From CAZADH01 sp964483805 (lineage in GTDB: Bacteria; Muiribacteriota; Ozemobacteria; Ozemobacterales; Ozemobacteraceae), in contig CAZADH010000324.1 in assembly GCA_964483805.1 (NCBI GenBank), forward strand, positions 1 through 6,473: DNA of 6,473 nucleotides, given 5' to 3'. Each line of letters begins with the position of its first letter. Position 1 is the stretch's first letter. Positions 1-5,369 of this stretch are shown here, in pieces. Made by a program: the position numbers and the translations under genes. Below the pieces are notes generated by a model. The model made no database searches and had not been told where the DNA came from. It saw nothing but the letters and a program-made list of their open reading frames with translations.

Positions 1-365
1 ACCTCGCCCTCGTAGTCGATGCGACCGAAGCCGGCGGGCAGGCGTACCGTGCCCCCGTGCCCCACCAGTGATGACGGGGGTTTCGTGAACCACAACGGTT
101 GCTGCGGCACTGGGTTGCCCAGCTCTTCAGCGTGCGGCCGATAGTTGCGCCCGACACACATGATCTTCGTGCCGCCAAACGGCGCCAACCACGTGCCCCC
201 GCCCGAAACCTCGGCAACCCCGCCCCCACGACCCGCCCGCGCTGCCGCGGCCAACTCCGTCAGGCCCTGCGCGAAACCGTGATCAGGAGCGGCCGCCGGA
301 CTCGGCGCGCCGGTCACGATCCAGGCGGGTTGTCCGCCGCGTTCGGTCAATCCCAGGGTTGTCAT
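1..365 (-). CDS. Fumarylacetoacetate hydrolase (FAH) family protein, 3' end cut by window edge
   Basis: I translated this by hand from the minus strand: 121 complete codons with no stop, running off the left edge. Residues 67-85 (KIMCVGRNYRPHAEELGNP) match the hallmark start of the FAH catalytic domain (typically K-I-x-C-V-G-x-N-Y-x-x-H-A-x-E). FTKPPSSLVG (93-102) and GRIDYEGE (114-121) follow. In FAHD1/YcgM-type enzymes the acidic residues of the last motif bind the Mg2+/Mn2+ that polarises a beta-diketo acid substrate for C-C cleavage, decarboxylation or isomerisation. The window stops exactly there, so the later metal ligand and substrate pocket are unseen. Residues 1-60 fit the short, variable N-terminal segment of this family. 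The ATG at 365-363 is preceded by a strong Shine-Dalgarno, GGAGGAG (378-372), six bases upstream. Members include acylpyruvases, oxaloacetate decarboxylases and homoprotocatechuate isomerase/decarboxylases. The exact substrate cannot be assigned, but family membership is secure. Confidence 0.9.
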   Translation of the reverse strand, partial: MTTLGLTERGGQPAWIVTGAPSPAAAPDHGFAQGLTELAAAARAGRGGGVAEVSGGGTWLAPFGGTKIMCVGRNYRPHAEELGNPVPQQPLWFTKPPSSLVGHGGTVRLPAGFGRIDYEGE

Positions 366-398
366 GGCGGGCTCCTCCGTATGATGCACCGGTCAACA

Positions 399-441
399 GC
401 CCCGGCGCTCGCTTCCCCCGTGGGCCAGCGGACGCCGGGGC
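399..441 (-). promoter_or_regulatory. Inverted repeat in the leader of the FAH-family gene
   Basis: GCCCCGGCG (399-407) and CGCCGGGGC (433-441) are perfect 9-base reverse complements separated by 25 bases. The site lies between the possible -10 at 505-500 and the FAH ribosome binding site at 378-372, so it would fold in that gene's 5' leader. There is no run of U after either arm, which argues against a standard intrinsic terminator. It could be a leader structure, a Rho-type end for the aconitase transcript, or an operator. In such GC-rich DNA a stem like this can also arise by chance. Confidence 0.35.
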
Positions 442-499
442 GGCAAACAGGCTCGGCCTGGGCGGCACGCGAACGACGACCGCCGCTGGCGGCCACGCA

Positions 500-528
500 A
501 TTATATTGACGATGTCTTTACGTTGTGC
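500..528 (-). promoter_or_regulatory. Possible promoter for the FAH-family gene (perfect TATAAT -10)
   Basis: The minus strand reads TATAAT at 505-500, an exact sigma70-type -10 in otherwise GC-rich sequence. The -35 position 17 bases upstream (528-523) reads GCACAA, a poor match to TTGACA, so the promoter may be weak, activator-dependent or spurious. The hexamer overlaps the TAA stop (503-501) of the possible 65-residue gene. Transcription from here would give a leader of roughly 125-130 bases before the FAH start. The stretch 366-500 otherwise holds only the inverted repeat and the ribosome binding site. Confidence 0.35.
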
Positions 529-698
529 TGCACGAAAACCGACCGTTTGCACGTCTCGGCCTGCAACAACACCTGCGCCAGGTCATTGGTCTCGGAAACC
601 GGTACCGCAAACGCCCCAGCGTCGGGCGGTCGTCCCGTCGAGAAGCGGATCACCGGGGGCACGAACTCTGAAATGCGACGGTGTCGTGGATCGGTCAT
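501..698 (-). CDS. Possible small protein of 65 residues, unknown function
   Basis: An open frame begins with ATG eight bases after the aconitase stop, so it would be co-transcribed and perhaps translationally coupled. TGAGGGCGG, which includes the aconitase stop codon, lies just upstream and offers a GAGG ribosome binding core at usable spacing. The product starts MTDPRHRRISEFVPPVIRF and ends in TAA. I see no signal peptide or membrane segment. It has a single cysteine (in ETCKRS) and resembles no family I recognise. By my count about 70 percent of third codon positions are G or C, compatible with a real gene, but the frame is short. It could equally be a non-coding 3' trailer of the aconitase transcript. 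Confidence 0.45.
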   Translation of the reverse strand: MTDPRHRRISEFVPPVIRFSTGRPPDAGAFAVPVSETNDLAQVLLQAETCKRSVFVQHNVKTSSI

Positions 699-706
699 GG
701 CCGCCC

Positions 707-2623
707 TCAGTGCGCGCCGCGGGCGTGCAACAACGCGCCACCGGCCTTGATGACCTCGATTTCACGCTCCGACAACGGGTTCACCAGTTCGATCTGCTCT
801 TGGTTGGTCTTGTTGGTCATCATCGCGACACTGCCAGGGGCCAGGTGCGCCACGTCGATGCTCAGTTCGTCGCCCTGCTTGACCTTGGCCGCATCGGCCG
901 CATTCTTGAACGTGAACGGCACCAGGCCGAAGTTGATCAGGTTGGCCAGGTGGATACGCGCGAACGACTTGACGATGACCGCCTTCACGCCCAGGTACAT
1001 CGGGCACAGTGCCGCATGCTCGCGGGAACTGCCCTGCCCGTAGTTGTCGCCACCCACGATGAACCCGCCGCCCCACTCCTTGGCGCGGTCGTGGAACTTC
1101 GCATCGATGCCCTCGAACACGTGCTTGGCATACTCGGGCACGTTCGAGCGCAACGGCAGGTATTTGCCCGCCGGCATGATGTGGTCGGTGGTGATGTTGT
1201 CGCCGGTGACCAGCAACACCTTGCCGGTCAGGGTCGCCGGCAGCGGCGTGCCCGCCGGCAGCGGCGCGATGTTCGGGCCACGCACGATCTGCACGTGGTG
1301 CCCGTCGGCCGGCGGATGAATGATCATCGAGTCGTCAACCGAGAACTTCGTGGGCAACGAGACCTTGGGGTATTTGCCGAACTCGCGCGGATCGCAGAAC
1401 TCGCCCTTGATCGCCGCCACGGCCGCCACTTCGGGCGACACCAGGAAGATCGACGCGTTCTTCGTGCCCGAGCGGCCTTCGAAGTTACGGTTGAAGGTGC
1501 GCACGCTCACACCCTTGGTCGGCGGCGCAAAACCCTGACCGATGCACGGCCCGCAGGCGTTCTCGAGCATGCGCGCCCCGGAACCGATAATGTGCGTCAG
1601 TAGCCCTTTCTCGGCCAACATCGTCAAGACTTGTCGACTGCCCGGCGAGATGCCCAGAACCGTGCTGGCATGAATCTTCTGGCCCTTCAGGATCATGGCC
1701 ACGGTGGCCATGTCTTTGAAGCTGCTGTTGGTGCAACTGCCGATCGCCACCTGCTGCACCTTCGTGCCGGCCAGTTCGCGCACCGTCTTGACCACGTCGG
1801 GCATGTGCGGGCACGCGGCCAACGGCTCGAGCGTGTTCAGATCGATCACGATCTCGCGGTCGTATTTCGCACGGGGGTCGGCCTTCAATTCGACCCAATC
1901 CGCCTCGCGACCCTGGGCTTTCAAAAACGCCAGCGTCTTTTTGTCAGACGGGAAAATGGAACTGGTCGCCCCCAACTCGGCACCCATGTTGGTGATCGTC
2001 GCGCGTTCGGGCACCGACAGCGAGCTGACGCCGGGGCCGGCATACTCGTAGATCCAGCCCACCCCGCCCTTCACGGTATCGCGGCGCAACACTTCGAGAA
2101 TGATGTCTTTGGCGGCAACCCACGGCTGCAGCTTGCCCTTCAACATGACCCGCACGATGCCGGGCATCTTGAGATTGAGCGGTTGGCCAGCCATCGCCAG
2201 CGCCACATCGAGACCGCCGGCGCCGATCGCCAGTTGCCCGAGTCCGCCACCCGTCGGCGTGTGTGAATCAGAACCCAGCAGTGTCGTTCCGGGCTTGCCG
2301 AAGCGCTCGAGGTGCACCTGGTGGCAGATCCCGTTGCCGGGCCGCGAGAAGACGATCCCGAATTTCGCCGCCAGGGTCTGCAGAAACACATGATCGTCAG
2401 GGTTCTTGAAGTCTTCTTGCAGCGTGTTGTGGTCGACATAACTCACCGACAACTGGGTGCGCACCTTGGGAATGCCCATCGCTTCGAACTGCAGATAGGC
2501 CATCGTCCCGGTGGCATCTTGTGTCAGGGTTTGATCGATCTCGAGCTGAATCTCTTTGCCCTTGATCATCTCGCCGGCGACGAGATGCGCACCGATGATT
2601 TTCTGAGCCAGGTTCTGTGCCAT
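707..2623 (-). CDS. acn: Aconitate hydratase (aconitase), Aquifex-type, 638 residues
   Basis: This enzyme interconverts citrate and isocitrate via cis-aconitate in the TCA cycle, using a cytoplasmic [4Fe-4S] cluster. The cluster cysteines are visible as C297 (GSCTNSS) and C357/C360 (ACGPCIGQG). Active-site motifs appear in the expected order: D64-H65 (YVDHNTLQ), D119-S120-H121 (GSDSHTPTGGG), R379/R384 (NRNFEGRSG), R492 (DHIMPAGKYLPLR), S532-S533-R534 (GQGSSREH) and FARIHLANL (554-562). The core with the cluster spans about 1-445 and the C-terminal swivel domain about 465-600. At 638 residues it lacks the extra length of AcnA/IRP or AcnB, and the N-terminal IDQTLTQDATGTMAYLQFEA fits the Aquifex-type subfamily. 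A 3-isopropylmalate or homoaconitate role is less likely because the core and swivel domains are fused and the aconitase-type arginines are kept. The start is supported by GGAGGA (2636-2631) seven bases upstream. A probable promoter lies at 2724-2696. Confidence 0.97.
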   Translation of the reverse strand: MAQNLAQKIIGAHLVAGEMIKGKEIQLEIDQTLTQDATGTMAYLQFEAMGIPKVRTQLSVSYVDHNTLQEDFKNPDDHVFLQTLAAKFGIVFSRPGNGICHQVHLERFGKPGTTLLGSDSHTPTGGGLGQLAIGAGGLDVALAMAGQPLNLKMPGIVRVMLKGKLQPWVAAKDIILEVLRRDTVKGGVGWIYEYAGPGVSSLSVPERATITNMGAELGATSSIFPSDKKTLAFLKAQGREADWVELKADPRAKYDREIVIDLNTLEPLAACPHMPDVVKTVRELAGTKVQQVAIGSCTNSSFKDMATVAMILKGQKIHASTVLGISPGSRQVLTMLAEKGLLTHIIGSGARMLENACGPCIGQGFAPPTKGVSVRTFNRNFEGRSGTKNASIFLVSPEVAAVAAIKGEFCDPREFGKYPKVSLPTKFSVDDSMIIHPPADGHHVQIVRGPNIAPLPAGTPLPATLTGKVLLVTGDNITTDHIMPAGKYLPLRSNVPEYAKHVFEGIDAKFHDRAKEWGGGFIVGGDNYGQGSSREHAALCPMYLGVKAVIVKSFARIHLANLINFGLVPFTFKNAADAAKVKQGDELSIDVAHLAPGSVAMMTNKTNQEQIELVNPLSEREIEVIKAGGALLHARGAH

Positions 2624-2695
2624 GTCCCTTTCCTCCGCTTGCAGCCGCTGTCGGTGAACGTAGGCGGGCCCAAATGATCGGGGCCGCTCGCGGCA

Positions 2696-2724
2696 TATCT
2701 AGCACAGGACTCAGACTTTGGCAA
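2696..2724 (-). promoter_or_regulatory. Probable sigma70-type promoter of the aconitase gene
   Basis: The minus strand carries TTGCCA (2724-2719, one mismatch to TTGACA), a 17-base spacer, then TAGATA (2701-2696). TGC directly before that hexamer forms an extended -10 element, which can compensate for the imperfect hexamer (three mismatches to TATAAT). Transcription would begin near 2690, giving a leader of about 65 bases that contains the GGAGGA ribosome binding site. The site sits in the only sizeable gap between the secreted-protein unit and aconitase, so it fits a separate aconitase transcription unit. Confidence 0.45.
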
Positions 2725-2756
2725 CCGACCGAAAATGAGCGGGCAACACAGAATCA

Positions 2757-2789
2757 CGAGCATCGTGCCGCTTTTCGAGCCGATGCTCG
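2757..2789 (-). terminator. Hairpin region downstream of the secreted-protein unit, possible terminator
   Basis: CGAGCATCG (2757-2765) and CGATGCTCG (2781-2789) are perfect 9-base complements with a 15-base loop. In the minus direction the stem is followed by TGATTCTGTGTTG, which is only mildly T-rich. A second, mutually exclusive hairpin uses TCGAGC/GCTCGA (2775-2780 and 2785-2790) around a 4-base loop, with CATCGT/ACGATG (2761-2766 and 2790-2795) as outer arms. The position, 34 bases after the stop of the small secreted protein and upstream of the aconitase promoter, suits a transcription end. The overlapping palindromes might instead be a regulator's binding site. Apart from this and the aconitase promoter and ribosome binding site, 2624-2822 shows nothing else. 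Confidence 0.45.
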
Positions 2790-2822
2790 ACGATGGTCGT
2801 CGGACCGAGCGGAAACGCCCGG

Positions 2823-3302
2823 TTACTGTTTGCCCTGCGTGGCGATTTCGGCCTCGACGGCGGCAACCGTGTTGCCGGTGCCGATCCCACCCGGCTGCCC
2901 GTCCGCGCTCAACGGCCACAGACCCTGAATCACATTGGCAACAATCAAGTCGCCGGTCTTGGCCTTCTCGAGGAACAGCAAAACCCGGGTTCCGGTCGCA
3001 GGGAAAACCGGTTCGTCTTCAATATAAACCGTACCGTCGAGCGACCCAAGCGAAGTGATCGCAAACGTGTGGCTGGCCGTCAGATCACCCTTGAGCGACT
3101 GCACGACCCGCAACGTCGTCTTGACCGACGGCGGACCACCCGCCGCCGGAGCAATCTCGACGCGGTCATCGACCACGGCGATCACCACGGCATGCGCCAT
3201 CTTGACCAACTCGGGCAACGAGACGGTGCGAATCATCGCTTGTCCTCCGGACACCAGCACCAACACGAGAACCGCCGCCAACAACACCCGGATGCGCGTC
3301 AT
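2823..3302 (-). CDS. Small secreted protein of unknown function, 159 residues, coupled to the metalloprotease
   Basis: The product has a clear Sec signal peptide: positive MTRIR, a hydrophobic core LLAAVLVLVLV, and a likely signal peptidase I site after SGGQA (about residue 22). The mature part of about 137 residues reads as one small beta-rich domain. It shows SLPELVKMAHAVVIAVV (28-44), TTLRVVQSLKGD (62-73), PVFPATGTRVLLFLEK (98-113) and VIQGLWPLS (124-132). This pattern (an S-x-x-E-L-V segment, a strand ending in L-K-G, then P-x-F-x-x-G-x-R-V-L-L-F-L and a Q-G-x-W strand) resembles uncharacterised secreted bacterial proteins I have seen, with no assigned function. It has no cysteine and no catalytic motif. 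The ATG at 3302 is chosen over an upstream in-frame ATG at 3530 because AAGGAG lies eight bases before it and the signal peptide starts here. It begins three bases beyond the protease stop, so it is almost certainly co-translated and may be its chaperone, inhibitor or substrate. Confidence 0.85.
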   Translation of the reverse strand: MTRIRVLLAAVLVLVLVSGGQAMIRTVSLPELVKMAHAVVIAVVDDRVEIAPAAGGPPSVKTTLRVVQSLKGDLTASHTFAITSLGSLDGTVYIEDEPVFPATGTRVLLFLEKAKTGDLIVANVIQGLWPLSADGQPGGIGTGNTVAAVEAEIATQGKQ

Positions 3303-3304
3303 CG

Positions 3305-4654
3305 TCAGAACTCCTTGCCACCCATGACATATTGTTTGATGAATGCATACCGATCGGCATACCGCGTGCGCATCACCTGGGGCTGAATGTAATACATCGC
3401 CACCGATTCCGCGAGGTCCTCGCTGAAGTTGGTATTGCCGTAGGTGGTCGGCGAAGGTGATTTCGCGGTGCCGTTCGGCCAGAACGTGTTTTTGTATTGA
3501 TCGCGCAGCGCCTGATTCGTGTCGGCCCACGCGTGGGTCATCTCGTGGACAATCGTGTCGCGGCCCTCGTTCTCGGTGTACGCCGGCGAGTTGATGTAGA
3601 TCCCGCTGTCGTATGCAGTCAGGAACAAACCCGCCGTCGTCGTGCGCTCGTTGCCGTATTTGTCGAGCAACTTCGACGACCGTTGAATGTAGGACGTGCC
3701 CGCCCGGAACGACGCCGGCAGATCGCTAAGAATCTTCTGCAACGACATGATTTCGGGCAACGAGAACTCACTGCCATAAACGACGGTGCCCGTCGGCAGC
3801 GTCTTGGTGCCGCTGGCCGCAATCGTAACGCCCAGACGATCGTGGATGTCTTTCTTGATCGCGGCAATGGCAGCCGTCGTGGAGGACACGGTTCCGGTGC
3901 CAGTGCCCGTCAGGCTCCCGGTGCCGGTCCCCGTGAGATTGCCGGTGCCGGTGCTGATGCCGGTTCCGGTGTTGGTCGCGGTGGCCGTGCCGCTGCCGGT
4001 ATTGGTCGCCGTCGCGGTGCCGCTGCCAGTGCTCGTGCTGGTGCAACAACCGGTGCCGGTCGAGTTGCCGGTGCCCGTACCGGTCGACGCGCCGGTCGAC
4101 CGACCATTGAGGGCATTGAGGTAGTTGCGGTAGGCCGTCATGTACTCGCTCAACGCCGCGAGCAACTGATCGGCCGTCGCCTCGCTCGACCCGGATTTCA
4201 GGTTGATGTAGTTGCGATACGCCTGCACGTACGCGTCGCGTTCGGCGCTGGCCACCACAACGGACGCCGACCCCGTGCCACCGGTACCGCCGCTCGCCCC
4301 CGTGCGCAGACTGGCGAGGTAATTGTTGTACGCGGTGACATACTCGCGACGCGCCGTTTCGATCTCGGTGCGACTGGCTATATCACCCGAGCGGACCAAC
4401 GACAGGTAGCGGTTGTACGCCGACAGGTAGGCGCTGTGCTGGCTGGTGTACCCCTGGGCGTTCTGGTCGACCGGCGTGGTCAGGCCGCCCGCACCCGCGC
4501 CATTGGCCCCCTTCGTCGCGCTCTGGCCACCGGCCTGGTTCGCCGACTGGATGGTGTCGAGAAAACTGTCGGCGCCATTGAGCATCGCAGCACCAACGAA
4601 CACCACCATCACTGCCAACACACCGCACCAGTGCGTCAATCGAGTCTTGGTCAT
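3305..4654 (-). CDS. Secreted zinc metalloprotease, lethal-factor-like (gluzincin) domain with tyrosine-rich repeats and Thr-Gly linker, 449 residues
   Basis: The N-terminus is a Sec signal peptide (MTKTRLTHWC plus a hydrophobic GVLAVMVVFVGAAML, cleavage probably near NGA|DS at 28). Residues 75-182 hold four copies of Y-(L/V/M)-x-A-Y-(N/R)-(N/R)-Y-(L/I) at 76, 105, 142 and 171. Residues about 186-257 are a Thr/Gly/Ser-rich linker with repeated Thr-Gly pairs. Residues about 260-449 form the catalytic domain. HEMTH (370-374) supplies the two zinc histidines and catalytic Glu371. E416, in the segment EDLAESVAMYY, is the probable third zinc ligand, 42 residues after H374. The anthrax lethal factor arrangement is HEFGH with a distant glutamate in FAEAF. 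The closing RYADRYAFIKQYV also fits that group. The only cysteines after the signal peptide are C203-C204, a vicinal pair inside the linker. AGGAGA (4666-4661) six bases before the ATG supports the start. Substrate and partner are unknown; it probably acts in the periplasm, at the surface or outside the cell. Confidence 0.88.
   Translation of the reverse strand: MTKTRLTHWCGVLAVMVVFVGAAMLNGADSFLDTIQSANQAGGQSATKGANGAGAGGLTTPVDQNAQGYTSQHSAYLSAYNRYLSLVRSGDIASRTEIETARREYVTAYNNYLASLRTGASGGTGGTGSASVVVASAERDAYVQAYRNYINLKSGSSEATADQLLAALSEYMTAYRNYLNALNGRSTGASTGTGTGNSTGTGCCTSTSTGSGTATATNTGSGTATATNTGTGISTGTGNLTGTGTGSLTGTGTGTVSSTTAAIAAIKKDIHDRLGVTIAASGTKTLPTGTVVYGSEFSLPEIMSLQKILSDLPASFRAGTSYIQRSSKLLDKYGNERTTTAGLFLTAYDSGIYINSPAYTENEGRDTIVHEMTHAWADTNQALRDQYKNTFWPNGTAKSPSPTTYGNTNFSEDLAESVAMYYIQPQVMRTRYADRYAFIKQYVMGGKEF
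3311..3316 (-). promoter_or_regulatory. Ribosome binding site of the small secreted protein, embedded in the protease gene
   Basis: AAGGAG (3316-3311) lies eight bases before the ATG at 3302-3300. It is formed by the Lys and Glu codons of the protease C-terminus (Gly-Lys-Glu-Phe-stop). It fixes the start of the 159-residue protein and makes translational coupling with the protease likely. Confidence 0.75.
3884..4099 (-). repeat. Thr-Gly repeat linker of the metalloprotease (low-complexity coding repeat)
   Basis: About 72 codons (residues 186-257) encode an irregular array dominated by Thr-Gly pairs with Ser, Ala, Asn and Leu interspersed. At DNA level this is a degenerate six-base period built on CCGGTG-like units (as read on the plus strand). 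Indels of whole six-base units would keep the frame, so length may vary between strains. It joins the tyrosine-motif domain to the catalytic domain. The Thr/Ser content makes O-glycosylation a possibility but does not prove it. Confidence 0.85.
3971..4030 (-). repeat. Two tandem 30-base units inside the Thr-Gly linker
   Basis: The units 3971-4000 and 4001-4030 match at 25 of 30 positions and give an exact duplication of ten residues, SGTATATNTG, at 211-220 and 221-230. The DNA differs while the protein does not, so the duplication is not brand new and the residues seem to have been kept by selection or conversion. Confidence 0.8.
4118..4429 (-). repeat. Four-copy tyrosine-rich helical motif in the metalloprotease N-terminal domain
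   Basis: The copies are YLSAYNRYL (76-84), YVTAYNNYL (105-113), YVQAYRNYI (142-150) and YMTAYRNYL (171-179). Starts are 29, 37 and 29 residues apart, so they form two related pairs split by a Gly/Thr/Ser-rich spacer (about 118-132). Each copy places tyrosines at positions 1, 5 and 8, which lie on one face of an alpha helix. Acidic/polar stretches before the second copy of each pair (TEIETARRE and ATADQLLAALSE) also look helical. This suggests two helical hairpins from an internal duplication. I do not recognise the motif as a named domain. Confidence 0.8.
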
Positions 4655-4712
4655 GGTCGTTCTCCTGACCCGGATAAGTCGAAGGAATGGGCCGTCTCAC
4701 CAACCCGTCAAC

Positions 4713-4718
4713 ATTATA
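4713..4718 (-). promoter_or_regulatory. Likely -10 element of the metalloprotease transcription unit
   Basis: TATAAT (4718-4713) is an exact -10 consensus in the gap between the pseudopilin operon and the protease. It would start transcription about 50 bases before the protease ATG. No good TTGACA-like -35 lies 16-18 bases upstream (the best is TCGGTA at 16), so an activator or alternative context may be needed. Its position right after the hairpin at 4786-4759 fits a separate unit. Confidence 0.5.
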
Positions 4719-4758
4719 TCCGAGAATCTGCCGGTACCGACAGGTTACCCCTCAGAGA

Positions 4759-4786
4759 GACGGCTGATCGCTCCTCGCGAGCCGTC
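4759..4786 (-). terminator. Hairpin overlapping the stop of the GspJ-like gene, probable end of the pseudopilin operon
   Basis: GACGGCT (4759-4765) and AGCCGTC (4780-4786) are perfect 7-base complements. An inner CGC/GCG pairing further closes the loop. The upstream arm contains part of the stop codon (4787-4785). In the transcript the hairpin is followed by UCUCUGAGG, not a true U tract, so termination may be partial or Rho-assisted. A TATAAT about 40 bases further on supports a boundary here. Confidence 0.5.
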
Positions 4787-5369
4787 AATGAGACCCGGCG
4801 GCCGCATCGCCGCCGTTGACCTGCCTGATCAACCGGCGCGGGAACATGCGCGTAACCACGGTGATCGGCGCACCCGGCGGCGAGCCGATGCGCCGGGGCC
4901 CGCGAAACGACACCCCGATCTCGAGCCAGATCTTCCGCAACATCGGCGGACCGACCTCTCCGCAGCCAACGCCCAGGGTCAACGAGGCGATTTCGCCATC
5001 GAGAAGCACCCGGCGCACCCCGGCGACAGAGCGGATCAGGCGATCGCCCTCCCGTCGCCACTCGACGGGCACCACCGCGGTCGAATCGTCTGTATGCACG
5101 TTGTATTTCAGAACACCGCCGGCAGCCTGCATCGCTTCGCGCCAACGCGGCCCGACAAACTCCGGCGGTGCCGCCGCATTGACCATGTCGCGACGCAGTA
5201 CTTCGAGCAGCAGTGCCACCTCGGTCTGCGCGACCACGGCACCCTCGTTCTTGGTGTACCCCCGGTTGAACTGCATGATGACCAGAAGCACCGCCCCGAG
5301 CAACAATGTCACGAGAGCCACAACGATCAGCGACTCCGACAGCGTGAACCCGCGACGGTCAGCGCGCAT
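4785..5369 (-). CDS. Pseudopilin, GspJ/PilW-like, 194 residues
   Basis: The N-terminus MRADRRG|FTLSESLIVV is a class III prepilin signal. It has a short basic leader, cleavage expected after G7, N-methylated F8, the conserved Glu at mature position 5 (E12), and a hydrophobic helix to about residue 33 (LIVVALVTLLLGAVLLVIM). After the membrane helix, VALLLEVLRRDMVNAA (51-66) is the L-x-x-L-x-R-D-type segment common in GspJ and PilW minor pseudopilins. The remaining 130 residues are a probable beta-rich globular tip domain with strands such as VRRVLLDGEIASLTLGVG. Such proteins are inserted in the inner membrane and polymerised by type II secretion or type IV pilus machinery. The start overlaps the preceding pseudopilin gene by 11 bases, implying coupling; no strong ribosome binding site is visible. 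GspJ versus PilW cannot be settled without the rest of the operon. Confidence 0.88.
   Translation of the reverse strand: MRADRRGFTLSESLIVVALVTLLLGAVLLVIMQFNRGYTKNEGAVVAQTEVALLLEVLRRDMVNAAAPPEFVGPRWREAMQAAGGVLKYNVHTDDSTAVVPVEWRREGDRLIRSVAGVRRVLLDGEIASLTLGVGCGEVGPPMLRKIWLEIGVSFRGPRRIGSPPGAPITVVTRMFPRRLIRQVNGGDAAAGSH

Noticed and set aside
283..552. Minus-strand open frame of 89 codons between aconitase and the FAH gene
   Set aside because: It overlaps the FAH-family start in a different frame and has Arg-rich, shadow-like composition.
359..1603. Long plus-strand open frame of 414 codons opposite aconitase
   Set aside because: It is antisense to the conserved aconitase gene and rich in Arg, His, Val and Gln (for example RRQRRARRQRRDVR), as expected for a shadow frame in GC-rich DNA. 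No recognisable motif.
1631..2266. Plus-strand open frame of 211 codons opposite aconitase
   Set aside because: Antisense shadow of well-conserved aconitase codons; Arg/His-rich with no family resemblance.
3303..3530. Upstream start at 3530 for the small secreted protein
   Set aside because: It would bury the signal peptide behind 76 residues that overlap the protease catalytic region in another frame. The ATG at 3302 has AAGGAG at ideal spacing.
3884..4099. CRISPR array or mobile-element repeat
   Set aside because: The repeat is a degenerate 6-base coding period with no spacers, no palindromic units and an unbroken protease frame.
3786..4124. Plus-strand frame encoding Pro-Val repeats
   Set aside because: The PVPVPV pattern is only the reverse reading of the Thr-Gly repeat DNA and has no independent support.
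3497..4819. Plus-strand open frame of 440 codons opposite the metalloprotease
   Set aside because: The opposite strand has a signal peptide, regular repeats and a zinc protease motif. This frame is Arg/Gly/Ala-rich and runs through the repeat linker and the intergenic promoter and hairpin, so it is a shadow.
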